64,000 nt of DNA, taken from contig JAUNKV010000005.1 in the NCBI GenBank assembly GCA_030532575.1, positions 62,001-126,000 of the forward strand. The letters are read 5' to 3'. The notes beneath the pieces are model-generated. The model did no database searches, was not told the DNA's origin, and was given only the letters and a program-made list of their open reading frames with translations. The stretch comes from Propionibacteriaceae bacterium. Its GTDB lineage: Bacteria > Actinomycetota > Actinomycetes > Propionibacteriales > Propionibacteriaceae. Shown here piece by piece: positions 7,596 through 16,184 of the stretch (its first letter is position 1; every line of letters starts with the position of its first letter). The position numbers and the translations under genes were made by a program.

Positions 7596-10500
7596 GTGAG
7601 GGTGACGAAGGTGACAGATGCAGCCCTCATCAGTTCCGCAGTGACCACCGCCAGACGCTGGGCGGCGGAGTCCCTGCAGCACCCGGAACCCCGCGCCGCG
7701 AAACTGCTGGCCGGGGTCCTGGCCCACCCGGATGGCCTGAAGTTCACGTTGGAGTTCGTGGACGGGGTGCTTCGCCCCGAGGACCCGGCCGTTGCTGCCC
7801 GGAACCTGGCCCGGCTCTCCCGCCAACCCGCCCCGTTCCTGCCCGCCCCGCTGCGTGCCGGGCTCGGGATCGGGGTCAAGGCAGCACCCCGCACCCTGTT
7901 GCCGATGGTCAGGCGCACCTTCGCGCTGCTGCTCGGCGACCTCGTCATCGACATCGGCAAGGACCCCGGCCCGGCGCTGGCGCGGCTGCGTGCCAGCGGA
8001 GCCAGCCTGAACGTGAACCTGCTGGGTGAGGCCGTCCTCGGCGACGACCATGCGCGCGAGCGGCTGGAGCGCACCATCGACCTGCTGTCCCGCGACGACG
8101 TGGACTACGTCTCCATCAAGGTCTCCTCCGTCACCGGCCCGCACGCCCCCTGGGCCCACGCCGCCACCGTGGAGGAGTCCATGACCCGGCTGCGCCCCCT
8201 GATGACGCTGGCTGAGCGCACCGGCAAACTGGTGAACCTGGACATGGAGGAGTACCGCGACCTCCACCTCACCCTGGAGGTCTTCGAGCGTTTCGCCGTC
8301 GAGCTGCCGAGGCTCCGGCTGGGGCTGGCGGTGCAGGCCTACCTGCGTGAGGTCTCGCTGCTGTTGGACCGGGTTCAGGAGGTGGCCCGGTTGCGTCACG
8401 CCGAGGGTGGGGTGCCGCTGCGGGTCCGGCTGGTCAAGGGCGCGAACCTGGCGATGGAGCGCACCCAGAGCGAGATGCGGGGCTGGCCGAACCCCATCCA
8501 AGCGACCAAGCGCCACAGCGACGCCAGCTACCTGGCCTGCCTGGACCGGCTGATCCAACCCGACTCGCTGAAGTCGCTGGAGCTGGGCGTGGCCAGCCAC
8601 AACATCTACAGCCTCGCCACCGCCGTCGAGCTGGCCAAGGCCCGCGGCGTGCAGCAGGGGGTGCAGATCGAGATGCTGGCCGGGATGGCAGTGCCCCTGC
8701 AGAAGGTACTGCTGGGCGAGACCGGATCGCTGCGCCTCTACGTGCCGGTGGTGCCACGTACCGAGTTCGACGCCGCGATCTCCTACCTGGTGCGTCGCCT
8801 GGAGGAGAACGCCGCGCCGGAGAACTTCATGTCCGGGGCCATCGGGCTGGGTCGTGACACTGCCTTCCTCGACCGGGAGGAGCAGCGTTTCCGTGAGGCC
8901 GTGGAGCTGGCGGATGCACCCGTCCCGACGGCGTGGCGCACCCAGGAGCGCACCGAGACCCCGTTCTTCCGCAACGCCGTCGACACCGACCCCGCGCTGC
9001 TGGCCAACCAGGAATGGGCCGAGGGCATCCGGGCCACGCTGCCCTGCCCCGAGCTGGGGGCCGCGACGGTGGAGGCCGCCACCATCCATGCGGACAAGGA
9101 CCTCGACGACGCGCTGGAGCGTGCGACGAAGGCCGGGAAGCTCTGGGCCGCCACCCCGGCGGCGGAACGGGCCGCAGCACTCAGCCGCCTGGGCGAGGTC
9201 CTGGAGCAGATGCGCACCGAGCTGGTCACCGTCGCCGCCGACGAGGTGGGCAAGCTGTTCGACCAGGCCGATGTCGAGGTCTCGGAGGCCTGCGACTTCG
9301 CCCACTACTACGCCGAATCCGCGGTGGAGGCCGTCGCGGGCGCAACCCACGTGCCGCCTGCGGTGACGCTGGTGACCCCGCCGTGGAACTTCCCGCTGGC
9401 GATCCCGCTGGGCGGGGTGGCGGCCGCCCTGGCAGCTGGGTCGGCGGTGATCCTCAAGCCCGCCTCCCCCGCCCGTCGCTGCTCGGCCCTGCTGGCCGAG
9501 GCCTGCTGGAAGGCTGGGCTGCCGCGTGACCTGGTGCAGCTGATCGTCCCCGGCAACCGCGACCTGGGGCGGCAGCTGGTCAGTGACGAACGGGTCGGCC
9601 TGGTGGTGCTCACCGGCTCCGCCGAGACCGCGCAGCTGTTCCGGTCCTGGCGGCCAGGCCTGCCGCTGCTGGCGGAGACCTCCGGCAAGAACGCGCTGGT
9701 GGTGACCCCCACCGCCGATCTCGATCTCGCAGCCGCCGACCTGGTGCAGTCGGCCTTCGGGCACGCCGGACAGAAGTGTTCGGCCGCATCGCTCGGCATC
9801 CTGGTCGGCTCCGTGGCCCGCTCGAAGCGGTTCCTGGACCAGGTGCTGGATGCCACCGCGTCGCTGGTGGTGGAGTGGCCCACCAGCGCCTCGTCGCAGA
9901 TGGGGCCACTGACCGAGCCACCGGGTGAGAAGCTGCTGCGTGGCCTGACCCGGCTCGGCCCGGGCGAGCGCTGGCTGCTGCAGCCGGAACGCATCGACGA
10001 GCGACTGTGGCGACCCGGCATCCGCATCGGGGTGCAGCCGGGCAGCGAGTTCCACACCACCGAGTACTTCGGCCCGGTGCTGGGGCTCATGGCGGCCCGG
10101 GACCTGATGGAGGCCATCGACTGGCAGAACGGCACCGACTACGGCCTCACCGCAGGTCTGCACGCCCTGGACGCCGAGGAGATCCAGCTGTGGCTGGATC
10201 GCGTGGAGGCCGGAAACCTGTACGTCAACCGAGGCATCACGGGGGCCATCGTGCGCAGGCAGCCGTTCGGTGGCTGGAAGCGCTCCGCGGTGGGCACCGG
10301 CAGCAAGGCGGGCGGCCCGAACTACGTGGTCGGTTTCGGCCACTGGGAGCCGGGGACGCTGCCCACCCGGCACGTCACCGACCCGCGGCTGGCGCGGCTG
10401 GTGGCCGGGGCCTCGCGCATCCTCGACAAGCAGGCCTTGGACCAGTTGCGCGCGGCGGTCGCCTCCGACCAGCAGGCATGGCGGGAGGAGTACGGGGCCA

Positions 10501-10943
10501 TCCACGACCCCTCAGCGCTGGAGGCGGAGATCAATGCGTTCCGCTACCGCCCGGCCCGGGTGACGGTGCGGGTGGAGTGCGACGACGTGACGGCAGTGCT
10601 GCGGGAGGCCTCGGCAGCCCTGGTGACGGGGGCCCGGACGGTGTTCTCGTTCCGCACCACCCCGTCCGAGCCCGTCGCGGAGTTGCTGGAGGACCTGGGC
10701 TTCACCGTCGAGGTGACCCCGGATGAGGTTTTCGATCCTGCGATCCGGGGGCGGGTCAGGCACCTGGGTGAGCGTGACCTCCTGAGCGCCGTCGGTGGCT
10801 CCATCGACGTCTCGGTGTACGCCGGTGCCTCCCTGCCGCCGGGGCGGCTGGCCCAGCTGCCCTACGTCCGTGAGCAGGCGGTGTCCATCACCAACCACCG
10901 GTTCGGGCATCCCACGGCTTTGACCCGGGACCTGAGGCTGTGA
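7596..10943 (+). CDS. putA: Bifunctional proline dehydrogenase / L-glutamate-gamma-semialdehyde dehydrogenase
   Basis: A 1115-residue PutA that oxidises proline to glutamate. The FAD-barrel PRODH domain occupies about residues 20-420 (VSIKVSSVTGPHAPW, VNLDMEEYRDLHLT, RLVKGANLAMER, EMLAGMAVPLQKVLLGE). The aldehyde dehydrogenase domain spans about 470-930 (PPWNFPLAIPLGG, LTGSAETA, ETSGKNALVV, GHAGQKCSAAS with catalytic Cys728). A C-terminal region of about 150 residues follows. It lacks the N-terminal ribbon-helix-helix DNA-binding domain of enterobacterial PutA, so it is purely enzymatic. GTG 7596 follows TGAGG; GTG 7602 is an alternative. A methyltransferase gene follows after 3 bp. Confidence 0.95.
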   Translation: MRVTKVTDAALISSAVTTARRWAAESLQHPEPRAAKLLAGVLAHPDGLKFTLEFVDGVLRPEDPAVAARNLARLSRQPAPFLPAPLRAGLGIGVKAAPRTLLPMVRRTFALLLGDLVIDIGKDPGPALARLRASGASLNVNLLGEAVLGDDHARERLERTIDLLSRDDVDYVSIKVSSVTGPHAPWAHAATVEESMTRLRPLMTLAERTGKLVNLDMEEYRDLHLTLEVFERFAVELPRLRLGLAVQAYLREVSLLLDRVQEVARLRHAEGGVPLRVRLVKGANLAMERTQSEMRGWPNPIQATKRHSDASYLACLDRLIQPDSLKSLELGVASHNIYSLATAVELAKARGVQQGVQIEMLAGMAVPLQKVLLGETGSLRLYVPVVPRTEFDAAISYLVRRLEENAAPENFMSGAIGLGRDTAFLDREEQRFREAVELADAPVPTAWRTQERTETPFFRNAVDTDPALLANQEWAEGIRATLPCPELGAATVEAATIHADKDLDDALERATKAGKLWAATPAAERAAALSRLGEVLEQMRTELVTVAADEVGKLFDQADVEVSEACDFAHYYAESAVEAVAGATHVPPAVTLVTPPWNFPLAIPLGGVAAALAAGSAVILKPASPARRCSALLAEACWKAGLPRDLVQLIVPGNRDLGRQLVSDERVGLVVLTGSAETAQLFRSWRPGLPLLAETSGKNALVVTPTADLDLAAADLVQSAFGHAGQKCSAASLGILVGSVARSKRFLDQVLDATASLVVEWPTSASSQMGPLTEPPGEKLLRGLTRLGPGERWLLQPERIDERLWRPGIRIGVQPGSEFHTTEYFGPVLGLMAARDLMEAIDWQNGTDYGLTAGLHALDAEEIQLWLDRVEAGNLYVNRGITGAIVRRQPFGGWKRSAVGTGSKAGGPNYVVGFGHWEPGTLPTRHVTDPRLARLVAGASRILDKQALDQLRAAVASDQQAWREEYGAIHDPSALEAEINAFRYRPARVTVRVECDDVTAVLREASAALVTGARTVFSFRTTPSEPVAELLEDLGFTVEVTPDEVFDPAIRGRVRHLGERDLLSAVGGSIDVSVYAGASLPPGRLAQLPYVREQAVSITNHRFGHPTALTRDLRL

Positions 10944-10946
10944 CCC

Positions 10947-11765
10947 GTGGTTGAGCAGGCCGCCCTGGATGAGGCACTGATCGCCTTCTACACAGGCGAC
11001 GACGAAGATCGTCGCATCCAGGGAAGTACCGCCAGCGGGGTCGTGGAGTTCATCCGGGTGCAGCGGTTGCTGCGTGCCCGACTGCGCCCGACCTCCCGCA
11101 TCCTTGATGTCGGGGGCGCGACGGGGGTGCACAGCCGGTGGCTCGCCGCCGACGGGCACCACGTCACCCTGCTCGACCCGGTGCCCTCGCAAGTGGCTCG
11201 GGCTGCCGAGGTCGGCACCTTCGAGGCCTTGGTGGGCGATGCGCGGAGGCTGCCCTTCAGGGATTCCAGCATCGATGCGGTGCTGCTGTTCGGCCCGCTG
11301 TACCACCTGATCCACCGGGAAGATCGGATACGTGCCCTCAGCGAGGCAGCGCGAGTGCTGCGGCCGGGCGGCCTGCTGTTCGTCCAGGCCATCACGCGGT
11401 TGGCGGCCATTGCGACGGATGCCGCCGTCGTCGGCTATGCCCAGCTGGCCGAGCCGGAGTGGGAGTTGTTGCGGAACGGGCAGTGGGCGAATGCTGACGG
11501 TGGTTTCCCCGGCGGTCACTTCCACACCGTTGCCGAGCTGCGCGACGAGGTGAACCGGGCCGGGTGCGTGGTGGAGAGCGTGCATGGTTTGGAGGGTCCG
11601 CACGCCGGGGCGCTGGAGTTCCTGGCTGTGGACGATGAGCTGGTCGCAACCGCCGTGGCGCTGGCGGAACGGGTGGAGACGCTGCTCGACGGCTCACCGC
11701 GCGCCGATGCGGTGGCCGAGTACAGCCCTCACGTCATGGCGGTGGCCCGACGTGTGGTTGACTGA
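10947..11765 (+). CDS. Class I SAM-dependent methyltransferase
   Basis: A 272-residue protein with the Rossmann methyltransferase motifs: motif I LDVGGATGVHSRWLA, VTLLDPVPSQV for the SAM ribose acidic position, the GDARRLPF motif and the LRPGGLLFVQAI strand. A PLYHL signature resembles a subgroup often annotated as SAM methyltransferases next to unrelated genes, and the substrate is unknown. GTG 10947 starts 3 bp after the putA stop and the next gene begins 3 bp after its own stop. The three genes therefore look co-transcribed. Confidence 0.8.
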   Translation: MVEQAALDEALIAFYTGDDEDRRIQGSTASGVVEFIRVQRLLRARLRPTSRILDVGGATGVHSRWLAADGHHVTLLDPVPSQVARAAEVGTFEALVGDARRLPFRDSSIDAVLLFGPLYHLIHREDRIRALSEAARVLRPGGLLFVQAITRLAAIATDAAVVGYAQLAEPEWELLRNGQWANADGGFPGGHFHTVAELRDEVNRAGCVVESVHGLEGPHAGALEFLAVDDELVATAVALAERVETLLDGSPRADAVAEYSPHVMAVARRVVD

Positions 11766-11768
11766 GGC

Positions 11769-13154
11769 ATGGAGACCTTCGAGGCAGTCGCGTCGCTGCC
11801 CCACCCGGCGCGGGAAGTGTTTGACTGGCACCGTCGGCCAGGGGCACTGACCAGGCTCAGCCCGCCGTGGGCGATGCGGGTGATTGCGGAGGCCAGCCCG
11901 CCGATGGCGACGGGGGCCGTGGCGAGGCTTCGCACCGTGGTACCCCGAACCGGCGGGCTGGGGTGGGTGCACTTCGACGCCCGTCACGAAGCAGGGCCTG
12001 AGCCGTCATCCTTCATCGACCGCATGGTCCGTGGTCCCTTCCGGTTGTGGGAACACACCCATCTGTTCCGCGAGGCTGACGGCTGCCACGTGATCGACCG
12101 GGTGAACTGGCTGGCCCCCTTCGGGGTGCCAGCGCGCATGGTCGAGGCCCAGCTGCCCGCCATCTTCGAGGCCCGAACCCTGCGGTTGCGTCGAGAACTG
12201 GACCACGCTGCCGACCTCACCCGCCGTTTCCCCGGGCAGCTCCGCGTGTTGATCGCCGGGGCCTCCGGGCTGATCGGGACGCAGGTTGCTGCCCTGTTCA
12301 GCACGCTCGGGCACCAGGTCAGGCGTCTGGTGCGTCGTGCTCCTCGGGACGATGAGGCTCGGTGGGACCCCGACCGGGGTGAGCTGTCACCGTCGGACGT
12401 GGCTTGGGCGGATGTCGTGATGCATCTGGGCGGGGCCACGATTGGGCGTCGTCACACCGAGTACGGCAAAAAGCTGATCCGCCAGTCACGTATCGACTCC
12501 ACGCGCCTGTTGGCCGATGTCATCGGGCAGCTGTCGGCGCAGGATCGACCCGATGTGTTCGTGTGTGCCTCAGCGATGGGAGTCTACGGTGCGCAGCGTC
12601 CGGGTGAGGAGCTGAGCGAGGATTCCCCCACCGGCACCGGCTTCCTGGCAGAGGTGTGCCGGGCTTGGGAGCGGGAGGCGGCCCGCGTCGAGGAGGTCGG
12701 GGTGCGGTGGGTGTCCATACGTTCCGGTGTGGTGCTGAGCACCCTGGGAGGCACCCTGCCGCTGCAGCTGCCGCTGTTCCTGGCGGGACTGGGAGGTGTG
12801 CTGGGCAATCCGGCGGCGCACCTGCCGTGGATCTCCCTCGACGACGTAGCCCGCGTCTACGTGCGTGCTGCCCTGGACCCTGCTCTCAGCGGTCCTGTCA
12901 ACGCCGTCGCCCCGACTCCGGCCACACAAGGCGACTACGCCTCGACACTGGCCCGGCTGTGCCGTCGCCCCGCATGGCTTCCGGTGCCCCGCCTGGGCCC
13001 CCGACTGTTGCTGGGCAGTGACGGGGCGAAGGAGTTGGCCTTCGCGGATCAGCTGGGGCTCCCGACCCGGCTGGAGGCGGTGGGCTTCAACTTCACCCAC
13101 CCGGGCCTCGAGGACGCCCTCAGGGAGACCACAGGGTTGGGTCAACTGGTCTGA
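11769..13154 (+). CDS. TIGR01777-type NAD(P)-dependent epimerase with N-terminal SRPBCC domain
   Basis: A 461-residue two-domain protein. Residues 1-150 form an SRPBCC (START-like) ligand-binding domain (METFEAVASLPHPAREVFDWH, later HVIDRVNWLAPFG). From about 158 on is an extended short-chain dehydrogenase/epimerase of the TIGR01777 (YfcH/SulA) family. It has VLIAGASGLIGTQVAALF, HLGGATIGRR, CASAMGVYG, RSGVVL and WISLDDVARVYVRA. Substrate unknown. It is the last gene of the putA-led run, and its 3' end overlaps the convergent ABC permease gene by 13 bp. Confidence 0.88.
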   Translation: METFEAVASLPHPAREVFDWHRRPGALTRLSPPWAMRVIAEASPPMATGAVARLRTVVPRTGGLGWVHFDARHEAGPEPSSFIDRMVRGPFRLWEHTHLFREADGCHVIDRVNWLAPFGVPARMVEAQLPAIFEARTLRLRRELDHAADLTRRFPGQLRVLIAGASGLIGTQVAALFSTLGHQVRRLVRRAPRDDEARWDPDRGELSPSDVAWADVVMHLGGATIGRRHTEYGKKLIRQSRIDSTRLLADVIGQLSAQDRPDVFVCASAMGVYGAQRPGEELSEDSPTGTGFLAEVCRAWEREAARVEEVGVRWVSIRSGVVLSTLGGTLPLQLPLFLAGLGGVLGNPAAHLPWISLDDVARVYVRAALDPALSGPVNAVAPTPATQGDYASTLARLCRRPAWLPVPRLGPRLLLGSDGAKELAFADQLGLPTRLEAVGFNFTHPGLEDALRETTGLGQLV

Positions 13155-13888
13155 TCCCAGCGGAACAACCGGGTGCCGAGCGTCCCGAAGACCACACAGC
13201 AGCCGATCAGGACTCCGACCGAGAGCATCGGCCAGGCCTTCCCCTGCCAGCTGGCCGCCACCAGTTGGGCGATGTGATGGACGGGCGAGAACCGCATCAC
13301 GGCCTGCGCCCCGTCGGACAGCACGGCGGCGGGGATGAAGGCCCCGGAGGTCATCATGAGCAGGATCATGAGGCCGTTGCCGATCCCGGTGGCGGCCCCA
13401 ACCGAGGGGTAGAGCGCGGCCAGGGTGTATCCGATGGCCAACATCGCGGCACACCCGAGCATCAGGGCGAGGATGAGGAGGAGCAGACTCGCAGGCCGGT
13501 CAACGCGGAAGACCAGGATGCCGGTCAACAGGGTGCCGACGGCCCCAGCCATCCCCAGAAGGAACTGGACGGTGAGGTCTGCCGCCACGAAGGTTCCTGG
13601 CTTCAGCGGGGTGACCCGAAGGCGTGTGAGCGCCCCGCGGCTGCGCAGGATGAGCTGGGTGGTGGGCACCAACATGATGCCCACCACGACGATCCCGATG
13701 ACGATCAACCCTGGCAAGGTCTGGTCCACGAAACCCTGCATCCCGAACTGGGGCTGCGGGTCGTTGCCGAAGATCGCGCCAAGCACCAGCAGCAGCACAG
13801 GCGAGAAGATGAGGGTGAAGAACAGCGCGACGGGTTCTCGCACCTGTGATTTCACCAGAGCAGTCATCAGGGCTCGGTAGCTTCGCAT
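13142..13888 (-). CDS. ABC-2 type transporter permease
   Basis: A 248-residue membrane protein with six predicted membrane segments (for example FFTLIFSPVLLLVLGAIF, LIVIGIVVVGIMLVP, LLLLILALMLGCAAMLAIG). It has the ABC-2 layout, including the LTRLRVTPLKPGTFVAADL stretch between segments 2 and 3 and the SPVHH motif before the final helix. It pairs with the ATPase gene 1 bp upstream and with the AbrB-type regulator to form an exporter operon. Substrate unknown; drug or lipid-like compound export is a guess. Confidence 0.88.
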   Translation of the reverse strand: MRSYRALMTALVKSQVREPVALFFTLIFSPVLLLVLGAIFGNDPQPQFGMQGFVDQTLPGLIVIGIVVVGIMLVPTTQLILRSRGALTRLRVTPLKPGTFVAADLTVQFLLGMAGAVGTLLTGILVFRVDRPASLLLLILALMLGCAAMLAIGYTLAALYPSVGAATGIGNGLMILLMMTSGAFIPAAVLSDGAQAVMRFSPVHHIAQLVAASWQGKAWPMLSVGVLIGCCVVFGTLGTRLFRWDQTS

Positions 13889-13889
13889 G

Positions 13890-14804
13890 TCACTGTCCTT
13901 CCCGCATGGTGCGGCCGGTGAGGGTGAGGAACACGTCCTCCAGGGTTGGCTCCGTGATGTTCATGGCGGTCACCTCAATGCCTTCGGCGGCGAGCCTCGC
14001 CAGCACCTTGGGTGTGAACTGGCCGGTTCCCCTGACCACGAGCGTCTCGCCATCGAGGACTGCGGAGGTCACCTGCTCGACTCCCAGCAGCTGCTTGGGC
14101 GCGAGCGGAGCAGTGGTTTCCAGGCGCAACACCGCGCCGTCGGTGTATTGCTGGATGAGCTCGGCCGGGGTTCCCTCGGCGATGATGCGCCCGGCGTCGA
14201 TGATGGCGATGCGATCACAGAGGGCGGCGGCCTCCTCCATCGAATGGGTGGTGAGAATGATGGTGCGGCCCTGCTGCCGGAGGTTCTGCAGCACTTCCCA
14301 GATGGCCAGCCGCGCCTGGGGATCGACGGCGGAGGTCAGCTCGTCGAAGAACAGCAGTTCGGGGTCGTGCAGCAGCGCCAGCGCGATGAAGACCCGCTGC
14401 CGCTGCCCACCGGAGAGCTTCTCGATGCGGGAGCGTGCCTTCGAGGTCAGTCCCAGCTCGGCCAGGAGGTCGTCGATGTCGCGGGTATGGTCGTAGAGGG
14501 AGGCGAAGGTGGCCAGGGCCTCGGTGACGGTCAGCCGCGGGATGATCGTCGATTCCTGGAGCTGGCTTCCCATGCGACCGGTCAGCAGGTCGCGATCCCG
14601 GATGGGGTCAAGGCCGAGCACCTCGACGGTGCCCGAGGTCGGGCGGTCGAGGCCCTGCAGCTGGTTCAGCAGCGTGGTCTTGCCCGAGCCGTTGGGGCCG
14701 AGCAGACCGAAGATCTGGCGAGCTTCGATGTCCAGGCTCACACCGTCGAGGGCGGTCACGTCCTTGAAGCGACGGCGGAGGTCACGGCAGCTGACGGCGA
14801 TCAC
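13890..14804 (-). CDS. ABC transporter ATP-binding protein
   Basis: A 304-residue ATPase of the drug-exporter (DrrA/CcmA-like) class. It has Walker A GPNGSGKTTLLNQL, signature LSGGQRQRVFIAL, Walker B ELLFFDELTS and switch histidine LTTHSMEEA. It ends in the C-terminal extension (about residues 225-304) common to this class, finishing LEDVFLTLTGR. It reads DELTS where most have DEPTS. Its GTG start overlaps the stop of the regulator gene by 4 bp (GTGA), so the three genes form one operon. Confidence 0.92.
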   Translation of the reverse strand: MIAVSCRDLRRRFKDVTALDGVSLDIEARQIFGLLGPNGSGKTTLLNQLQGLDRPTSGTVEVLGLDPIRDRDLLTGRMGSQLQESTIIPRLTVTEALATFASLYDHTRDIDDLLAELGLTSKARSRIEKLSGGQRQRVFIALALLHDPELLFFDELTSAVDPQARLAIWEVLQNLRQQGRTIILTTHSMEEAAALCDRIAIIDAGRIIAEGTPAELIQQYTDGAVLRLETTAPLAPKQLLGVEQVTSAVLDGETLVVRGTGQFTPKVLARLAAEGIEVTAMNITEPTLEDVFLTLTGRTMREGQ

Positions 14805-15034
14805 GCCTCCTCCTTCGGTGGCTGCTCCACGGCCGCCATCATGTCGGCCAGCGCGGCAGCCGGGAGGATGGCGATGCCTCGGGCGCGGTCGGCCAGCAGC
14901 AGCACCTGATCACCGGGCGCGAAACCGAGTAGGTCGCGGGCCCCCTTCGGGATGACGATCTGCCCCTTGGGGCCGATGGTGAGCGTGGCGGCGAAGCGTC
15001 CCTCGACGGGTGGCAGGCCGACGTGGTCGTCCAT
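14801..15034 (-). CDS. SpoVT-AbrB-type DNA-binding regulator of the ABC operon
   Basis: A 77-residue protein with a swapped-hairpin AbrB domain (TLTIGPKGQIVIPKGARDLLGF, read at residues 18-39), as in MazE/AbrB antitoxins and transition-state regulators. There is no toxin gene beside it. Instead it is the first gene of an operon with an ABC exporter, suggesting a local repressor of export. ATG 15034 has AGGAGG 6 nt upstream. A palindromic TAGTACTA overlaps the likely -10 box. Confidence 0.85.
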   Translation of the reverse strand: MDDHVGLPPVEGRFAATLTIGPKGQIVIPKGARDLLGFAPGDQVLLLADRARGIAILPAAALADMMAAVEQPPKEEA

Positions 15035-15064
15035 GACTCCTCCTAAATGTAGAACTCAGAAGGA

Positions 15065-15073
15065 ATAGTACTA
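15065..15073 (-). promoter_or_regulatory. Promoter -10 with overlapping TAGTACTA palindrome
   Basis: On the minus strand TACTAT (15070-15065) could serve as the -10 of the AbrB/ABC operon, about 30 nt before its ATG. The palindrome TAGTACTA (15066-15073) overlaps it in an AT-rich pocket unusual for this DNA. Autoregulation by the AbrB-type protein is inferred. Confidence 0.4.
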
Positions 15074-15098
15074 CTTTTCTTACCTTCTCAGGAGGATT

Positions 15099-15168
15099 CC
15101 GCTGCAAATGTGCGGAGCGTTGCCGATGAGACCGCTCTCACAGGCAACGCTCCGCACATTTGCAGCGG
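15099..15168. terminator. Very long hairpin with a perfect 26-bp stem
   Basis: 15099-15124 is the exact reverse complement of 15143-15168. The 18-nt loop contains a further 5-bp stem TGAGA/TCTCA. There is no U tract. It lies 13 bp past the stop codon of the leftward hydrolase gene and upstream of the AbrB/ABC operon promoter. A terminator for the hydrolase is the simplest reading, though 26 perfect bp is more than termination needs. Confidence 0.55.
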
Positions 15169-15181
15169 GCCAGGGTCCCAA

Positions 15182-15946
15182 CTACCCCAGGCGGTGCTCC
15201 GCCAGCCAGGGGTCCACCAAGCCGTGGTACAGCTCCGGGTCGTCGCGCCGGATGCAGTGACCCACACCATCGAGGTAGTCGAAACAAACCAGTTCGTTGG
15301 TCAGGATGTCAGGATCACAGCGGAAGTCCCCGTCGGCATCCCACAGCACCAGGGTCGGCACCTGCAGCGCGTTGAACACCTGCGCCGGGTCCAGCGGCCC
15401 GAGATGGCCGCGACGCAACATCCACCGATCCACCCGGGGCTTGGATGCCGCCCAGGAGGTGAGCTCAGCCTCAGACCACGAGGTCTCCGCGCGCATCCGA
15501 TCCAGCTCCTCCTCCGGGTACTCGGAGACGGCTGTGACCCCCTCCAGCCACTCAGGGTTGGGGCCGGGAGTCAGGATCGCCCGGTCCACGATGGCGGGGT
15601 CCTCCAGCACCAGGCAGCTGAACAGCTCCGGGCGTTGCACGGCAGCCTCAGCTGCGACCCGCCCGCCGAGTGAGTGACCGACGACGGCAGCAGGTCCGTC
15701 GAGTCCTTCCAGTAGCGTGATGAGATCAGCCACCAGGGCTTCCGCCATGCGCCCCATCTGATCGGGGCCGAGGCGGGGCGAGAAGCCGTGGCCGCGTTGG
15801 TCCACCGCGAGCACCCGCCAGGCCCCCTGCCATCGCTCGACGGCATCGGGCCAGTTCGAGCCGTCGTCGGTGATGCCGTGCAGGAGCACCAGCGGCGGGC
15901 TGTCGGGAGAACCGTGCTCGTGGACATGGAGTGCGTCGTCGCTCAT
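15182..15946 (-). CDS. Alpha/beta hydrolase
   Basis: A 254-residue alpha/beta-hydrolase. The oxyanion segment is LLHGITDDGSNW, the nucleophile elbow VVGHSLGGR (Ser about residue 94), the acid region LVLWDADGDF, and the catalytic histidine is in VGHCIRRDDPE. Substrate unknown; it resembles small-molecule esterases and haloperoxidase-like hydrolases. A TACGGT box 6 nt before the ATG suggests a leaderless message. The upstream region holds the ATGTCGA-type site cluster, which may control it. Confidence 0.88.
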   Translation of the reverse strand: MSDDALHVHEHGSPDSPPLVLLHGITDDGSNWPDAVERWQGAWRVLAVDQRGHGFSPRLGPDQMGRMAEALVADLITLLEGLDGPAAVVGHSLGGRVAAEAAVQRPELFSCLVLEDPAIVDRAILTPGPNPEWLEGVTAVSEYPEEELDRMRAETSWSEAELTSWAASKPRVDRWMLRRGHLGPLDPAQVFNALQVPTLVLWDADGDFRCDPDILTNELVCFDYLDGVGHCIRRDDPELYHGLVDPWLAEHRLG

Positions 15947-15952
15947 ACCTCT

Positions 15953-15958
15953 ACCGTA
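15953..15958 (-). promoter_or_regulatory. Leaderless-type -10 box for the hydrolase at 15182-15946
   Basis: TACGGT, then AGAGGT, then ATG on the minus strand. The nearest half-site of the repeated-motif cluster (16012) lies about 55 bp upstream. Confidence 0.5.
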
Positions 15959-16011
15959 CTGCCATGAGTGATGAGCGTCCCGAGTCTCCCGTGAATCCCC
16001 GCCGCTGCGGT

Positions 16012-16137
16012 CATGTCGACCTGCTGCGCGAGGTCATTGACGGCACCGTCGGCGAGTGACGTGTCGACGACATGTCGACGTCTTCGACACGTTCTGGAAA
16101 CGTGTCGAAATTTTCCACTTTTTTCGACATGTTTCCG
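16012..16137. repeat. Cluster of six ATGTCGA/GTGTCGA sites with nested inverted repeats
   Basis: The heptamer RTGTCGA occurs six times in 126 bp: forward at 16013, 16061, 16072 and 16102, reversed at 16084-16090 and 16124-16130. The last pair forms an inverted repeat with 15-bp arms and one mismatch, GGAAACGTGTCGAAA (16096-16110) against TTTCGACATGTTTCC (16122-16136). The stretch is AT-richer than its surroundings. It lies between two leftward hydrolase genes, upstream of the one at 15182-15946. No good gene lies in the 238 bp gap; a 31-codon frame at 15964-16059 has no ribosome site. Multisite operator or recombination site are both possible. Confidence 0.6.
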
Positions 16138-16184
16138 GGGAGATGCCTCACGAGGGGCCTTGCTGCCGCATGGCGGTCACGGCC

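Noticed and set aside
7530-10505. A 991-codon open frame on the - strand
   Set aside because: Antisense to putA, whose translation carries all expected motifs.
15964-16059. A 31-codon frame starting ATGAGTGATGAG in the site-cluster gap
   Set aside because: No ribosome site or family match; it overlaps the first repeated site.
16012-16137. CRISPR array
   Set aside because: The repeated unit is only 7 bp, in both orientations and at irregular spacing.
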